Position numbers and translations under genes: made by a program. Below are positions 1 through 9,067 of a DNA stretch of 56,304 bases, piece after piece; the first letter of the stretch is position 1, and each line of letters starts with the position of its first letter. Source of the DNA: Amphimedon queenslandica (Eukaryota; Porifera; Demospongiae; Haplosclerida; Niphatidae). The notes beneath the pieces are model-generated. The model searched no databases. It saw only the letters and a program-made list of their open reading frames with translations, and had not been told where the DNA came from. The stretch covers positions 4,524-60,827 of the forward strand of contig NW_003546656.1 in the NCBI RefSeq assembly GCF_000090795.2, written 5' to 3'.

Positions 1-239
1 CTTTGAAAACACATGTTAAAGTGGGTGGGACAATTATAATAACTTAATAACTGCGATTAATAACTGGATTAATTAACTAAATAACTTGATAATTGAACTA
101 ATAACTGGAGTAGGTGTGGCCAGTCAATTTATCATATCATTAATAATTATTAGTAATTAGTAATAATAATTATTAATAAGAATGTGGATAATTTCACAGC
201 CAATTAAAAAAAAAATTGTATAAAAAACATTTGTAACAT

Positions 240-2580
240 CAAAATGATACAGTGTGGTCGTTGGCCAGATTTTGGAGGAATTTTGAAAATTCATAATTAA
301 TCAGAATATATAAATCTATCGAAAAATTGAAAATTCTCTTCAAGCAAATTTTATAAAATTTAGCTGAAGACCCAACCAACTTCAGTCCTACATACAGTAC
401 ATGGTTTTGGCCAGATTTTTCGGTGACTTTAAAATTAACCAAAATATGTCTTATTGATTAGAATCTGTTCAAACTTTCTATGCAACACTAAGAACAGTAT
501 GTGTATCAGAAATATTATAAAAATAAAGAATTCTCTTCCAATCATTATGGGCTCATTCTTAATCTCAAAAAAGACATGTATTTGTTGGAAACAGCTCAAT
601 AGGATAAGGACATCAACATGTATCAGAAAATGTAATAAAAATTGGAGGCCATTTTGGAGTCATTTTTCAGGAAAAAACATGGTTTATACAGTCTAGCTCT
701 GATGTCCATATTAATATTTCTTAAATTTAATCATTTTTAGCTTTATTTTTTCCCTTATCATTTCATTTTTTTGTGTCTCTAATTTTACCTTACCCTATTT
801 TTAACTTTGCTTTGTTTTTCCTTGCCCTACGAGTTTTATTTTCATTCTTTATTTACAACAAATTTTTCGAGGGCTTTCCTTTTTTCAAAAATTGGCTCGT
901 TCTTAAAAATGTTCATAACTCAAAAAATATTTGTTGGAAACAGCTCAAACTTTCTACATAGCATAAAGACATCAAAGTGTTTTAGAAAATGTAATAAAAA
1001 TTAGGGGTCATTTTGGAGCCAATTTTTGAAAAAACCATGGGCTATAGCCTTTGCTTTTTTTCAAAAATTGGCTCATTCTTAAAAAATGCTCATAACTTGA
1101 AAAACATTTCTCAGAATAAGCTCAAACTTTCTACATAGCATAAGGACATCAATATGTATTAGAAAATGTAATAAAAATTGGGGGTGATTTTTTGGCCATT
1201 TTTTGGAAAAAAACATGGGCTATAGTCCATGCTTTCTTCAAAAATTGGCTCGTTCTTAAAAATGCTCATAATTCGAAAAATATTTGTCAGAAACAGCTCA
1301 AACTTTCTACATAGCATAAGGACATCAATATGTATTAGAAAATGTAATAAAAATTGCGGGCAGTTTTTTGGCCAATTTTTGGAAAAAACCATGGGCTATA
1401 GTCCATACTTTTTTTCAAAAATTGGCTCGTTCTTAAAAATGCTCATAACTCGAAAAATATTTGTCAGAAACAGCTCAAACTTTCTACATAGCATAAGGAC
1501 ATTAATATGCATTTTAAAATGTCATAAAAATTTGGGGTGATTTTTTGGCCAATTTTTGGAAAAAACCATGTGCTATAGTCCATGCTTTTTTTCAAAAATT
1601 GGCTCATTTTAAAAAATGTTAATAACTCAAAAAATATTTGTCAGAAACAGCTCAAATTTTCTACATAGCATAAGGACATCAATATGTATTTTAAAATGTA
1701 ATAAAAATTGGGGGGGGGGGTGATTTTTCGGCCAATTTTTGGAAAAAATCATGGGCTATATAGCCCATGCTTTTTTTCAAAAATTGGTTCATTCTTAAAA
1801 ATGCTCATAACTCGAAAAATATTTGTCAGAAACAGCTCAAACTTTCTACATAGCATAAGGACATCAATATGTTTTAGAAAATGTAATAAAAATTGTGGGC
1901 AATTTTTTGGCCAATTTTTGAAAAAACCACGGGCTATAGTCCATGCTTTTTATCAAAAATTTGCTCGTTTTAAAAAATGTTAATAACTCGAAAAATATTT
2001 GTCAAAATAAGCTCAAACTTTCTACACAGCATAAGGACATCAATATGTATTAGAAAATGTAATAAAAATTGAGGGCAATTTTTTGGCCAATTTTTGAAAA
2101 AACCATGGGCTATAGTCCATGCTTTTTTTTTTAAATTGGCTCGTTTTAAAAAATGCTAATAACTCGAAAAATACTTGTCGGAAACAGCTCAAACTTTCTA
2201 GATAGCATAAAGACATCAATATGTATTAGAAAATGTAATAAAAATTGGGGGTAATTTTGGAGCCAATTTTTAGAAAAGACCAGGGCTAGCCGTTTTGGCG
2301 CAATTTTCGAGCAACTTTCAAAATTGGAAAAATTCAATTTTGATCAAAATCCGCTCAAACTTTCTACACAAAATAAAACCATGTATATGCTCTAAAAACT
2401 ATCAGAAATAAAACTTTCTTTTGCAGTCAATTTTTACAAAAAATTGGCCAAAAACCTGTACTACATGTGTAGATATTTGGCCCATTTGGAGCACCTTCAA
2501 AAATTGACTTAAAAAATCCAAATTTGACTGAATTATTTCTAACTTCCATGCATCAAAAATTGAACTGATCAGAATTAGCT
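240..2580. repeat. ~177-bp satellite-like tandem array
   Basis: A monomer recurs head to tail. Its landmark GGCTATAG starts at about 1040, 1218, 1394, 1571, 1754, 1932 and 2108, so spacing is 176-183 bp. Each unit carries CAAACTTTCTACATAGCATA, then a TGTATTAGAAAATGTAATAA block, then GGCCAATTTTTGGAAAAA. The unit junction is a short palindrome (CATGGGCTATAGCCCATG type, with variants). Units before about 1000 and after about 2280 are more divergent. Open reading frames across the array are short and follow the monomer period, so I do not call them genes. Degenerate copies of the same family occur in introns elsewhere in the window. Confidence 0.9.
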
Positions 2581-3400
2581 TAAAGAGTGTTGTACTTTAT
2601 TTTGTGCAAGGAATTCATTAAATACAATTAAAAAGCTAAAGATATAAGTAACATTAGTTTTAATACTAATAAAGAACACACTAATTAATAATAAAATACA
2701 CACATACACTACATGTACATGTACATGTACATATACAGACTAGAAATGTAGAGATATCTTTGATCATTGACCCTCCAGTCTATTAACACAACCAAGGGAG
2801 GACATATGGACATGCTAAGCTAACAACACTAATAATACATTAAACTATATACAACTGATACACTACTGACAATCTACTAATGGAGAAGCCACAATACACA
2901 GTACTAGCCTTATGACATACACAGTACATACTAAGAGCCTGTATATAATATATGGTAAGTATAAGGAGTTAGGTGTATGGATATATGAGTGTATATGAGT
3001 GCCTTTATGTGTGTATATACATAGTCTGTGGGTCTGGAATGTTGTAAGGATTGCAAGTGAATGTCATCAAACTGGCGCAATGCATTAAAAGAGGCAGGCG
3101 CTAGCTAATGACTTCATTGAATATTCATGAGGTGGGTGAATATTCATAAATTATATAGCAATAAAATAATTTTTATAAGCAAGCAAGTAAAGCAATATCT
3201 CTCCTTTTCTTTCTATCTTAAAAATCATAAGATACATATACAATATGCATGTACATGTACACCATTATGTATAATAAAAAGTATATCATACAGTACAATT
3301 CAATGCCCAGTATAAATGGATGGTGTACATACAAGATCTACATGTATGTGCAAGACTTCAAAGCAATAAAGAAATATACATACATAGGTTATTCATTGGT
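2581..3400. other. Intergenic spacer before the micropeptide array
   Basis: No gene is supported here. The stretch is AT-rich, with ACATGT-type hexamers near 2710-2735 and 3245-3260. Its last ~100 bases (from about 3300) are homologous to the block upstream of copy B (about 4185-4290), so it forms the start of the first repeat unit of the array. Confidence 0.6.
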
Positions 3401-3640
3401 TAGTTCATTCGACTAGTGAAACCTTAAGATAAAGTGGAAGAGGGAGGGACTCCTAATGCAGCGCTTTATAAACAATTCATATTCATTAGGAGACAAACAT
3501 GTCTCAGGTGGGCCGGAATGAGTGACGTAGCGTGGGATTGACTTGCATGGGATTGACGTAGCATGGGATTGTTGCAGTGGGGGATTTCCAAGGGACAGGC
3601 CCAATGTAGCCACGTCAACAAGAGTTTCACGATAAAATAG
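3401..3640 (+). promoter_or_regulatory. Promoter/leader region of micropeptide gene A (type 1)
   Basis: This block is repeated nearly unchanged upstream of copies B and C. It holds paired CCAAT-type motifs (ATTGGTTAG, then an ATGAAACC block), a TATA-like CGCTTTATAAACA (TATAAA at 3467-3472), and a CCACGTCAACA element followed by an AAAATAG A/T box close to the gene. If transcription starts from the upstream TATA the leader contains an upstream ATG (ACATGTCTCAG at about 3498). The CACGTC plus A/T box may be the degenerate equivalent of the CACGTG-TATA promoter of copies D-N. Confidence 0.55.
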
Positions 3641-3738
3641 TGGAGCAAAGAGAGAAGGGAAGTATTGGCCATACGCTCATTCCTGATACACTCATTTTCG
3701 ACTGTTCATTTTTGACCGAAAACAGAAAAAGCTCCAAA

Positions 3739-3850
3739 ATGTCATTGTAAGAGACAAATCATGATATTCTTATTCTTATCATTCTTTCTCTATCCTTTTA
3801 GCGGAGACGGCTGCACAAGCGGTGGACACAACTGCTGCACAATCCTCTAA
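3739..3850 (+). CDS. CaaX-tailed micropeptide, copy A (18 aa, CTIL)
   Basis: Two coding exons: 3739-3746 (ATGTCATT, followed by GTAAGAG) and 3802-3850 (after a TTTTAG acceptor). The spliced product is 18 residues, MSFGDGCTSGGHNCCTIL. The last four, C-T-I-L, form a CaaX box. In known families X=Leu favours protein geranylgeranyltransferase I, followed by removal of the last three residues and carboxymethylation at the ER. Two further cysteines lie near the tail, one next to the CaaX cysteine, and could be palmitoylated. The gene shares splice sites, the GDG core and flanks with B and C, and the intron phase (2) with the rest of the array. The start is the only ATG next to a donor at the conserved position. 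The 3'UTR has a small stem (AGTGCA...TGCACT, 3865-3883) also present after C. The biological role is unknown. Confidence 0.8.
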
Positions 3851-4309
3851 ACTCAGAACATTCGAGTGCATTAATATTGCACTAACAGATACTTAGTAGT
3901 ATAGAAGAGTCTTTTAGCACATACAGTAACATTATCATTCAGTACATTTATAATACTTTTAGTACATTCATGATACTTTAGTACATTTATGATATCATTG
4001 TTTAGCTCAAAAGTGGCCGTTAATTTATATTTCTTCACAAAAAAGTGAATAATTACTACTTACAATGTAAATACATGTACTCAATGTCAGCCTATGGTAG
4101 CTGCAGGCAAACCAAAATATCAAATAAAAGATGCAAGCCATTAAAGACATACTCATGTCATCCAGTTACATACATTTCAATGCTAAGCACAAATATAGAT
4201 GGTCTACATACAAAATTTAGAAAACTTCAAAGCAACATATGAACATACATGTACATGTACATATATATGTAGGTTATTCATTGGTTAGTTCATTCCACCA
4301 ATGAAACCT

Positions 4310-4480
4310 TAAGATACAGTGGAAGAGGGAGGGACTTTTAATGCAGCGCTTTATAAACAATTCACATTCATTAGGAGACAAACATGTCTCAGGTGGGCCG
4401 GAATGGGAGTGACGTAGTGGGGCTTCCCAAGTTACCATGTCAACACACTTCCACCCTAAATAGCGGAGGTTTCACAGAAG
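4310..4480 (+). promoter_or_regulatory. Promoter/leader region of micropeptide gene B (type 1)
   Basis: Nearly identical to the block upstream of A and C: TATA-like TATAAA at 4352-4357, the ACATGTCTCAGGTGGGCC leader, then a CAACACACTTCCACCC segment and a CTAAATAG A/T box just before the gene. In this copy the E-box-like core is CATGTCAACA rather than CACGTCAACA. Confidence 0.5.
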
Positions 4481-4552
4481 TAAAGAATAGGCCATAACAA
4501 CAAGTAATTCTAACAATTTATTATTTGAGCAAAAACAAAAGGAAAAACCAAA

Positions 4553-4713
4553 ATGGCAAAGTAAGAGACCCTACATATCTTTTTTATCTCAATCATTGTA
4601 GTGGAGATGGTGCTTCTAGTGAGGGACACCATTATTGTTGTAAAGAACACTGTTGTAAAGAACACTGTTGTAAATGCTGTAAATGCTGCAAGAGTAGCTG
4701 CACAATCCTCTAA
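4553..4713 (+). CDS. CaaX-tailed micropeptide, copy B (39 aa, cysteine-rich, CTIL)
   Basis: Exon 1 is 4553-4560 (ATGGCAAA then GTAAGAG); exon 2 is 4602-4713 after TTGTAG. The spliced product is 39 residues: it opens MANGDGASSEGHHY, continues with repeated Cys-Cys-Lys units (two CCKEH copies, then CCKCCKCCK) and ends SSCTIL. It has 11 cysteines. The CaaX box is CTIL. A tract of paired cysteines and lysines just before a prenyl cysteine resembles the palmitoylated and basic membrane-targeting tails of small GTPases; metal binding is an alternative. The unspliced frame stays open across the short intron, so intron retention would give a longer N-terminus with the same tail. The CCKEH part is a 15-bp tandem duplication, a sign of fast evolution. 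Confidence 0.8.
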
Positions 4714-4934
4714 ACTCAAACTGCTGTGTATATTAATGTTGCATTAACATAAATTATTTAGTAGCACAAAGAAAAACTTTTATTATTTATATATTTATTA
4801 CTTAAAGTCTAATTTCATCCATATACTGCAATGTAATGTTGTATACATATAATATGTACAGCATTTCAAAGCAATGCATGTACATGAATGTATATGTAGA
4901 TTATTCATTGGTTAGTTCATTCGACCAATGAAAC

Positions 4935-5120
4935 CTTAAGATACAGTGGAAGAGGGAGGAACTCCTAATGCAGCGCTTTATAAACAATTCACATTCATTA
5001 GGAGACAAACATGTCTCAGGTGGGCCGGAATGGGAGTGACGTAGTGGGGCTTCCCAAGGGACTGGCCTATTGATACCACGTCAACACAATTCCACCCTAA
5101 ATAGCGGAGGGTTCACAAAG
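4935..5120 (+). promoter_or_regulatory. Promoter/leader region of micropeptide gene C (type 1)
   Basis: Third copy of the type 1 block: CCAAT-type motifs, TATAAA at 4979-4984, the leader with ACATGTCTCAG, CCACGTCAACA (CACGTC at 5077-5082) and a TAAATAG box near 5098-5103. Confidence 0.55.
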
Positions 5121-5191
5121 GCGAAGAATTGGCCGTAACAACAAGTAATTCTAACAAGTTTATTTTTTAAGAAAGACAAAAGAAAACCGAA

Positions 5192-5307
5192 ATGGCAAAG
5201 TAAGAGACTTCAAATTTAATCCTTATCATTTCTATCTCAATCCTTGTAGTGGAGATGGATCAAGTAGTGATGGAAACTGTGACTGCTGTTGTTGCACAAT
5301 CCTTTAA
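5192..5307 (+). CDS. CaaX-tailed micropeptide, copy C (21 aa, CTIL)
   Basis: Exon 1 is 5192-5199 (ATGGCAAA), exon 2 is 5250-5307. The 21-residue product starts MANGDGSSSDGNC and ends CCCCTIL, so a run of four cysteines carries the CaaX box. It shares MANGDG with B and the 3'UTR stem (5323-5339) with A. Both splice sites match consensus (GTAAGAG and CCTTGTAG). As for A and B, prenylation plus palmitoylation is the natural reading of the tail; this is inference from the motif only. Confidence 0.8.
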
Positions 5308-5648
5308 ACTCAAAACTCTCGTGTGCATTAATATTGCACTGACATACATGTACACTTAGTAGTACAAAAGAGTCTTTTTATCAGTTATAGTAAAATATTA
5401 GTCCGTCCATTTTTTAACTCGATTTATAATACTAACGTACACGTAACTTAGATTTTCTTAGAAAAAAAGGCCATTATTAAAACAATTTTATGTATCTGTT
5501 ATATGATCAAAAGGCAGCTTAAAGCAAATCCAAATATCAAAAAAAAGATGCTGACTGCTGAAAACTATATTCCTAATAAGGATTCGGGGAAGTTTAAAAT
5601 AGTACTTGACCAATGAGCGAACAGAGAGAGGGAGGGAAAGAGGGAGGA
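5308..5648. other. Spacer between copies C and D
   Basis: No gene seen. From about 5575 the sequence (GGATTCGGGGAAGTTTAAAA onward) is the start of the type 2 promoter unit and is repeated almost unchanged at about 8285 upstream of copy H. It includes a CCAAT motif in GACCAATGAG. Confidence 0.6.
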
Positions 5649-5689
5649 TGATGTCATCTAAAGGCCTTCACGTGAACGGCTTTATAAAA
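5649..5689 (+). promoter_or_regulatory. Type 2 micropeptide promoter, copy D
   Basis: TGATGTCAT (5649-5657, CRE/bZIP-like), CACGTG (5669-5674, E-box in TTCACGTGAACGG) and TATAAAA (5683-5689). The order and spacing are repeated at E, F and H-N, which supports a real core promoter about 90 bp before the ATG. Confidence 0.7.
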
Positions 5690-5774
5690 ACAGCTAAGAA
5701 TAATAGAATAATAGCCGGTTCCCCTAATAGCTCTCTCTTACTAGCAAACTGATCAACGAAAAGAAGCAAGCAAA

Positions 5775-5898
5775 ATGAAGTAAGAGAAATGGCATTGAGA
5801 TGATAATATGTATATATATTTGTAACTATCTCTTTAGCGGAGATGGTGACAAAGGAGGTGGAAATAATTGGTGTGAGAAGTACTGTATCATTTTATGA
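5775..5898 (+). CDS. CaaX-tailed micropeptide, copy D (21 aa, CIIL)
   Basis: Exon 1 has only 5 coding nt (5775-5779, ATGAA, then GTAAGAG); exon 2 is 5838-5898. The 21-residue product opens MNGDGDKGGGNNW and ends CEKYCIIL. The CaaX box CIIL is of the geranylgeranyl type and the same kind of tail is used by some G-protein gamma subunits. A second cysteine four residues upstream could be palmitoylated. This is the first copy with the type 2 promoter and the first with GDGD; its exon 1 is one codon shorter than in the neighbours but keeps the same intron phase (2). Confidence 0.8.
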
Positions 5899-6171
5899 AG
5901 AAATGAACTGCTACTTTTAGCTACTATAGTCTTTTAACACTGTTTTATTAGTTAGTTATAGTGCATTAATGCTGTTTGTTAGTGAAAATTAATCAAATAA
6001 GCACCACAGACATTGTACAACTGAGTGGAGATGGATGGTATATTATAGGTACTTAGGCTCAGTATTAGAGGATGAAAACCTTCTGCAAACACACATGAAG
6101 GTATTGAATTTTGTACCAGTTGTCATAAGTAGAGCAAAGTCAGCAAATTATTAATGGGAGAAAGGGACTCA

Positions 6172-6211
6172 TGATGTAATCTTAAGGTCTCACGTGACCG
6201 GCTCTATAAAA
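6172..6211 (+). promoter_or_regulatory. Type 2 micropeptide promoter, copy E
   Basis: TGATGTAAT (6172-6180), CACGTG (6191-6196, in TCTCACGTGACCGG) and TATAAAA (6205-6211), in the same order and spacing as copy D. Confidence 0.65.
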
Positions 6212-6284
6212 ACAACTAGTTCATAATAGACGATTGCACAAAAAGCTCTTTTTATCAACAGAATAACCAGCAAAAAGAAGCAAA

Positions 6285-6973
6285 ATGAGCGAGTAAGTGA
6301 GGTAATATACATGTAGATACATGTACATATCTTTCTAGATTGCCCCCTGATTTTTTAAACCAAGTACTTCAACCAAATCCAGCGGATAATCCATTAGATG
6401 AAATACTTTGTCCAAACCCAGTGGTTAATCCAGTTCCATTAGATCAAATACTTCGTCCAAACCCAGTGGTTAATCCAGTTCCATTAGATGAAATACTTTG
6501 TCCAAACCCAGTGGTTAATCCAGTTCCATTAGATCAAATACTTCGTCCAAACCCAGTGGTTAATCCAGTGGTTAATCCAGTTCCATTAGATCAAATACTT
6601 CGTCCAAACCCAGTGGTTAATCCAGTTCCATTAGATCAAATACTTCGTCCAAACCCAGTGGTTAATCCAGTTCCATTAGATCAAATACTTCGTCCAAACC
6701 CAGTGGTTAATCCAGTTCCATTAGATCAAATACTTCGTCCAAACCCAGTGGTTAATCCAGTTCCATTAGATCAAATACTTCGTCCAAACCCAGTGGTTAA
6801 TCCAGTTCCATTAGATCAAATACTTCATCCAAACCCAGTGGTTAATCCAGTTCCAATATTTCCAAACCTAAGGTGTGTCAAATGACTTTCTCTCTTAGTC
6901 ATATTTACATATTTCTTTTAGTTCTGGAGATGGTGACACAGGAGGTGGACATAACTGGCTTATGGATAAATAA
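6285..6973 (+). CDS. Micropeptide-family gene with proline-rich repeat exon, copy E (197 aa, no CaaX)
   Basis: Three exons fit: 6285-6292 (ATGAGCGA), 6339-6872 and 6922-6973. The first and last match the two exons of the micropeptide family (last exon begins SSGDGDTGGGHNW). The inserted middle exon is 534 nt, bounded by phase-2 introns, so skipping it keeps the frame. It encodes about nine 15-residue units, PNPVVNPVPLDQILR (variants end EILC or ILH; one unit has an extra VVNP). The expected tail TGGTGTATCATTTTATAA reads TGGCTTATGGATAAATAA here, so the protein ends LMDK and has no prenyl cysteine. No signal peptide or membrane segment is seen. It may be a soluble family member or a decaying copy; the perfectly open repeat frame argues for recent constraint or recent expansion. 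Confidence 0.65.
6379..6857 (+). repeat. 45-bp coding minisatellite
   Basis: Tandem 45-bp units (CCAAACCCAGTGGTTAATCC, then CAGTTCCATTAGATCAAATA and CTTCG/CTTTG) inside the middle exon of copy E. About nine full units occur, with a 12-bp internal duplication in one. Units differ at only a few bases, so the expansion is young. Confidence 0.9.
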
Positions 6974-7250
6974 AGACACTTTTGTTACTGTTGCTGTATT
7001 GCTGCTTTCATGTATATTAAATAAAGACACTTTTGTTACTGTTGCTGCATTGCTGCTTTCTTGTATATTAAATAAAGACAAATGCTGCTTTCTTGTATAT
7101 TAATGCTGTTTTTTAAGTTATAATAAATAAATGCATTAAGTCATTGCGTGGAGTTGGATCATAATTGCTGTTTGTAAAGTGAAGGCATTAAAAGTTAACT
7201 ACATGTACATGTAGTTGGCCATAAATGAAGCAACAAGACGGGACGGGGAA

Positions 7251-7295
7251 TGATGTCACTTGAATTTAGTGACGTGAATGACGCTCGCTATAAAA
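7251..7295 (+). promoter_or_regulatory. Type 2 micropeptide promoter, copy F
   Basis: TGATGTCAC (7251-7259), GACGTG (7271-7276, a one-base variant of the E-box, giving a CRE-like TGACGTGA) and TATAAAA (7289-7295). Confidence 0.6.
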
Positions 7296-7383
7296 ACAGT
7301 TAGAAAACCTCAAACTATTAGAACAACCCGCTCGCTCATTCATTGTAATATCTCTCTGTTACTAACATAAAGAAGCAAGCAAT

Positions 7384-7508
7384 ATGAACAAGTAAGGCAA
7401 ACGGCATTGTAATAATAATACATGTACATCTCTCCCTCTCTCTCTTTTAGTGGAAATAATGGAGATGGTGACTCACAAGGCGGGCATGGCTGGTGTATCA
7501 TTTTATAA
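7384..7508 (+). CDS. CaaX-tailed micropeptide, copy F (21 aa, CIIL)
   Basis: Exon 1 is 7384-7391 (ATGAACAA then GTAAGGC); exon 2 is 7451-7508 after a CTCTTTTAG acceptor. The 21-residue product opens MNNGNNGDGDSQ and ends GGHGWCIIL. It has one cysteine, the CaaX one. The MNN start, GDGD core and W directly before the CaaX cysteine define the main subfamily (F, I, J, K). Its exon 1 is also in the right phase to splice to the orphan exon of copy G downstream. Confidence 0.85.
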
Positions 7509-7800
7509 TGAATTGAACTGATACTTTTGTTACTTTAATGCTGTTTTCTTAGTTATAATACTAGTAAGGTATCATTGTCATTATAAGCTACTCCTACTGA
7601 CTGGAGTTAGGTAGGAACATTGAATACGCTCTCAGGGACTATAAACCATAAACAAGTTATGGTCAGCAACGCGTGAGGTAAAGGGGACTTTCCCGGGGAA
7701 AGTTTCGGCAATTCGGAAGCAATAACAAATGAATAACAAGTTGTGGGTGTTCTAACTAAAAGAGATCACAGAAACAAAGGCTTCTGCCAAGCACAAAGCA
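7509..7800. repeat. Array-linked repeat block downstream of F
   Basis: The segment from about 7575 (ATAAGCTACTCCTACTGACT) through ACATTGAATACGCTCTCAGG, GGTAAAGGGGACTTTCCC and TTCGGCAATTCGGAAGCAA to about 7770 is repeated after copy M (about 11490-11720) and, more diverged and split by insertions, after copy N (about 13020-13620). It behaves as the 3' part of a duplicated unit. No gene is supported in it. Confidence 0.7.
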
Positions 7801-7852
7801 TGTCAAATGATCAACTTTTAGTCTCTTAGTCATATAAACATAATTCTTTTAG

Positions 7853-7904
7853 TTCTGGAGATGGTGACAAAGGAGGTGAAAACACATGGTGTACCATTTC
7901 ATAA
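7853..7904 (+). pseudogene. Orphan terminal exon of micropeptide family, copy G (CTIS)
   Basis: A 52-nt segment after ATTCTTTTAG matches exon 3 of copies E and H in length and sequence. It reads SGDGDKGGENTWCTIS and stop. CTIS is a CaaX box of the farnesyltransferase type (X=Ser), unlike the Leu tails of the other copies. The upstream intron matches intron 2 of E and H, but the donor side reads AAAGCATGTC instead of AAAGTACATC, and no promoter, ATG exon or repeat exon is present. So it is a 5'-truncated copy, or a spare terminal exon used by splicing from exon 1 of F (phase fits, giving a 19-residue product). Confidence 0.6.
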
Positions 7905-8362
7905 AGATAATTTTGCTACTGATGCTGCTTCTTTATATAATGCATTAATGCTGTTTTTTAAAGTTATAATATGCACATGTAAAATTAGTAAAGTCATTGT
8001 GTGGAGTTGGTTCATAATTTCTGTTTGCAAAGTGAAGGCATAAAAAGTTACCTACAATGTACATGTAGTTGGCCATAAATCAAGCAACAAAGCTTGTCAT
8101 AATTAAGAGAAGGGAGGGATATGATTAGAGTTGTGCAATATTAGCAAATGTTATAATCAATAAATTTATCTTTATTTATTTCAGTATTACTACTAAAGAC
8201 ATGTACCTATTAATTATTAATGAAAATACCATTAGTAATAGTCAATAATACTAAATAGGTATACTGCCCAACGTGCAACCCCAGGATCAGGAATCGGGGA
8301 AGTTTAAAATAGGGTTTGACCAATGAGTAAACAGAGAGAGGGAGAGAGGGAGGGAGGGGGGA
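7905..8362. other. Spacer between G and H
   Basis: No gene seen. The left part carries the family 3' flank and the TTGGCCATAAAT motif; from about 8285 it is the duplicated D-type promoter unit (GGAATCGGGGAAGTTTAAAA). Confidence 0.6.
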
Positions 8363-8403
8363 TGAAGTCATCTAAAGGCCTTCACGTGAATGGCTTTATA
8401 AAA
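8363..8403 (+). promoter_or_regulatory. Type 2 micropeptide promoter, copy H
   Basis: TGAAGTCAT (8363-8371), CACGTG (8383-8388) and TATAAAA (8397-8403). Almost base-for-base the promoter of copy D, so H and D promoters come from one duplication. Confidence 0.7.
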
Positions 8404-8484
8404 ACAGCTAGGAATAATAGAATAGTAGCCGGTTCCCCTAATAGCTCTCTCTTATTAGCAAACTAATCAATGAAAAGAAGCAAA

Positions 8485-8725
8485 ATGAACCGGTAAGTTA
8501 CTATAAGTATAGATACGTATATGAATACACATGTTTCTAGACCAAAGGGTAAGCCAAAGGATCCACCAAAGCCAAAGGATCCACCAAAGCCAAAGGATCA
8601 ACCAAAGCCAAAGGATCCACCAAAGCCAAAGTACATCAAATGATCAACTTTTTGTCTGTTAGTCATATGTACATATTTCTTTTAGGTCTGGAGATGGTGA
8701 CACAGGAGGTGGACACAAGCGGTGA
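8485..8725 (+). CDS. Micropeptide-family gene with Lys/Pro repeat exon, copy H (45 aa, no CaaX)
   Basis: Exons 8485-8492 (ATGAACCG), 8541-8630 and 8686-8725. The middle exon (90 nt, phase-2 introns on both sides) encodes an 18-bp repeat giving PPKPKD units. The last exon starts KSGDGDTGGGHK and then stops at once (KR and TGA), where relatives have W-C-a-a-X. The DNA CGGTGAAAAACTTCATAA aligns with TGGTGTACCATTTCATAA of copy G, so point changes removed the tryptophan and made the early stop. The inserted exon sits at the same place as in E but its repeat is unrelated, so the same intron position was expanded twice. It may be functional as a soluble basic peptide or be decaying. Confidence 0.6.
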
Positions 8726-8944
8726 AAAACTTCATAAAGATACTTTTGTTACTGGTGCTGCTTTCTTATATAATACATTAATCCTGTTTCTTAAGTTATA
8801 ACATATACATGTAATGTTAGTAAAGTCATTGTGTGGAGTTGATTCATAATTTCTGTTTGCAGAGTAAATGCATAAAAAAAGTTAACGTGTATTCGGCCAT
8901 AAATCAAGCAACAAAGCTTGCCATAATTAAGAGAAGGGGGGGCA

Positions 8945-8985
8945 TGATATCATCTGAAGGTCTCACGTGAACGACACAATAAAAA
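8945..8985 (+). promoter_or_regulatory. Type 2 micropeptide promoter, copy I
   Basis: TGATATCAT (8945-8953), CACGTG (8964-8969) and the A/T box CAATAAAAA (8977-8985) in place of TATAAAA. Confidence 0.6.
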
Positions 8986-9067
8986 CAGTCCAAAACCTCA
9001 AATTATTGGAATAACTCCCTCGTTCGTTGTGATATCTCTCTCTTATCGACGAAAAGAATCAAACAAA

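Noticed and set aside
1159..2337. Short frames in the satellite
   Set aside because: They repeat with the monomer period on both strands and have no start or splice context; by-products of the repeat.
6379..6857. CRISPR-like regular repeat
   Set aside because: The 45-bp units are contiguous with no unique spacers and keep an open frame; it is a coding minisatellite in a eukaryote.
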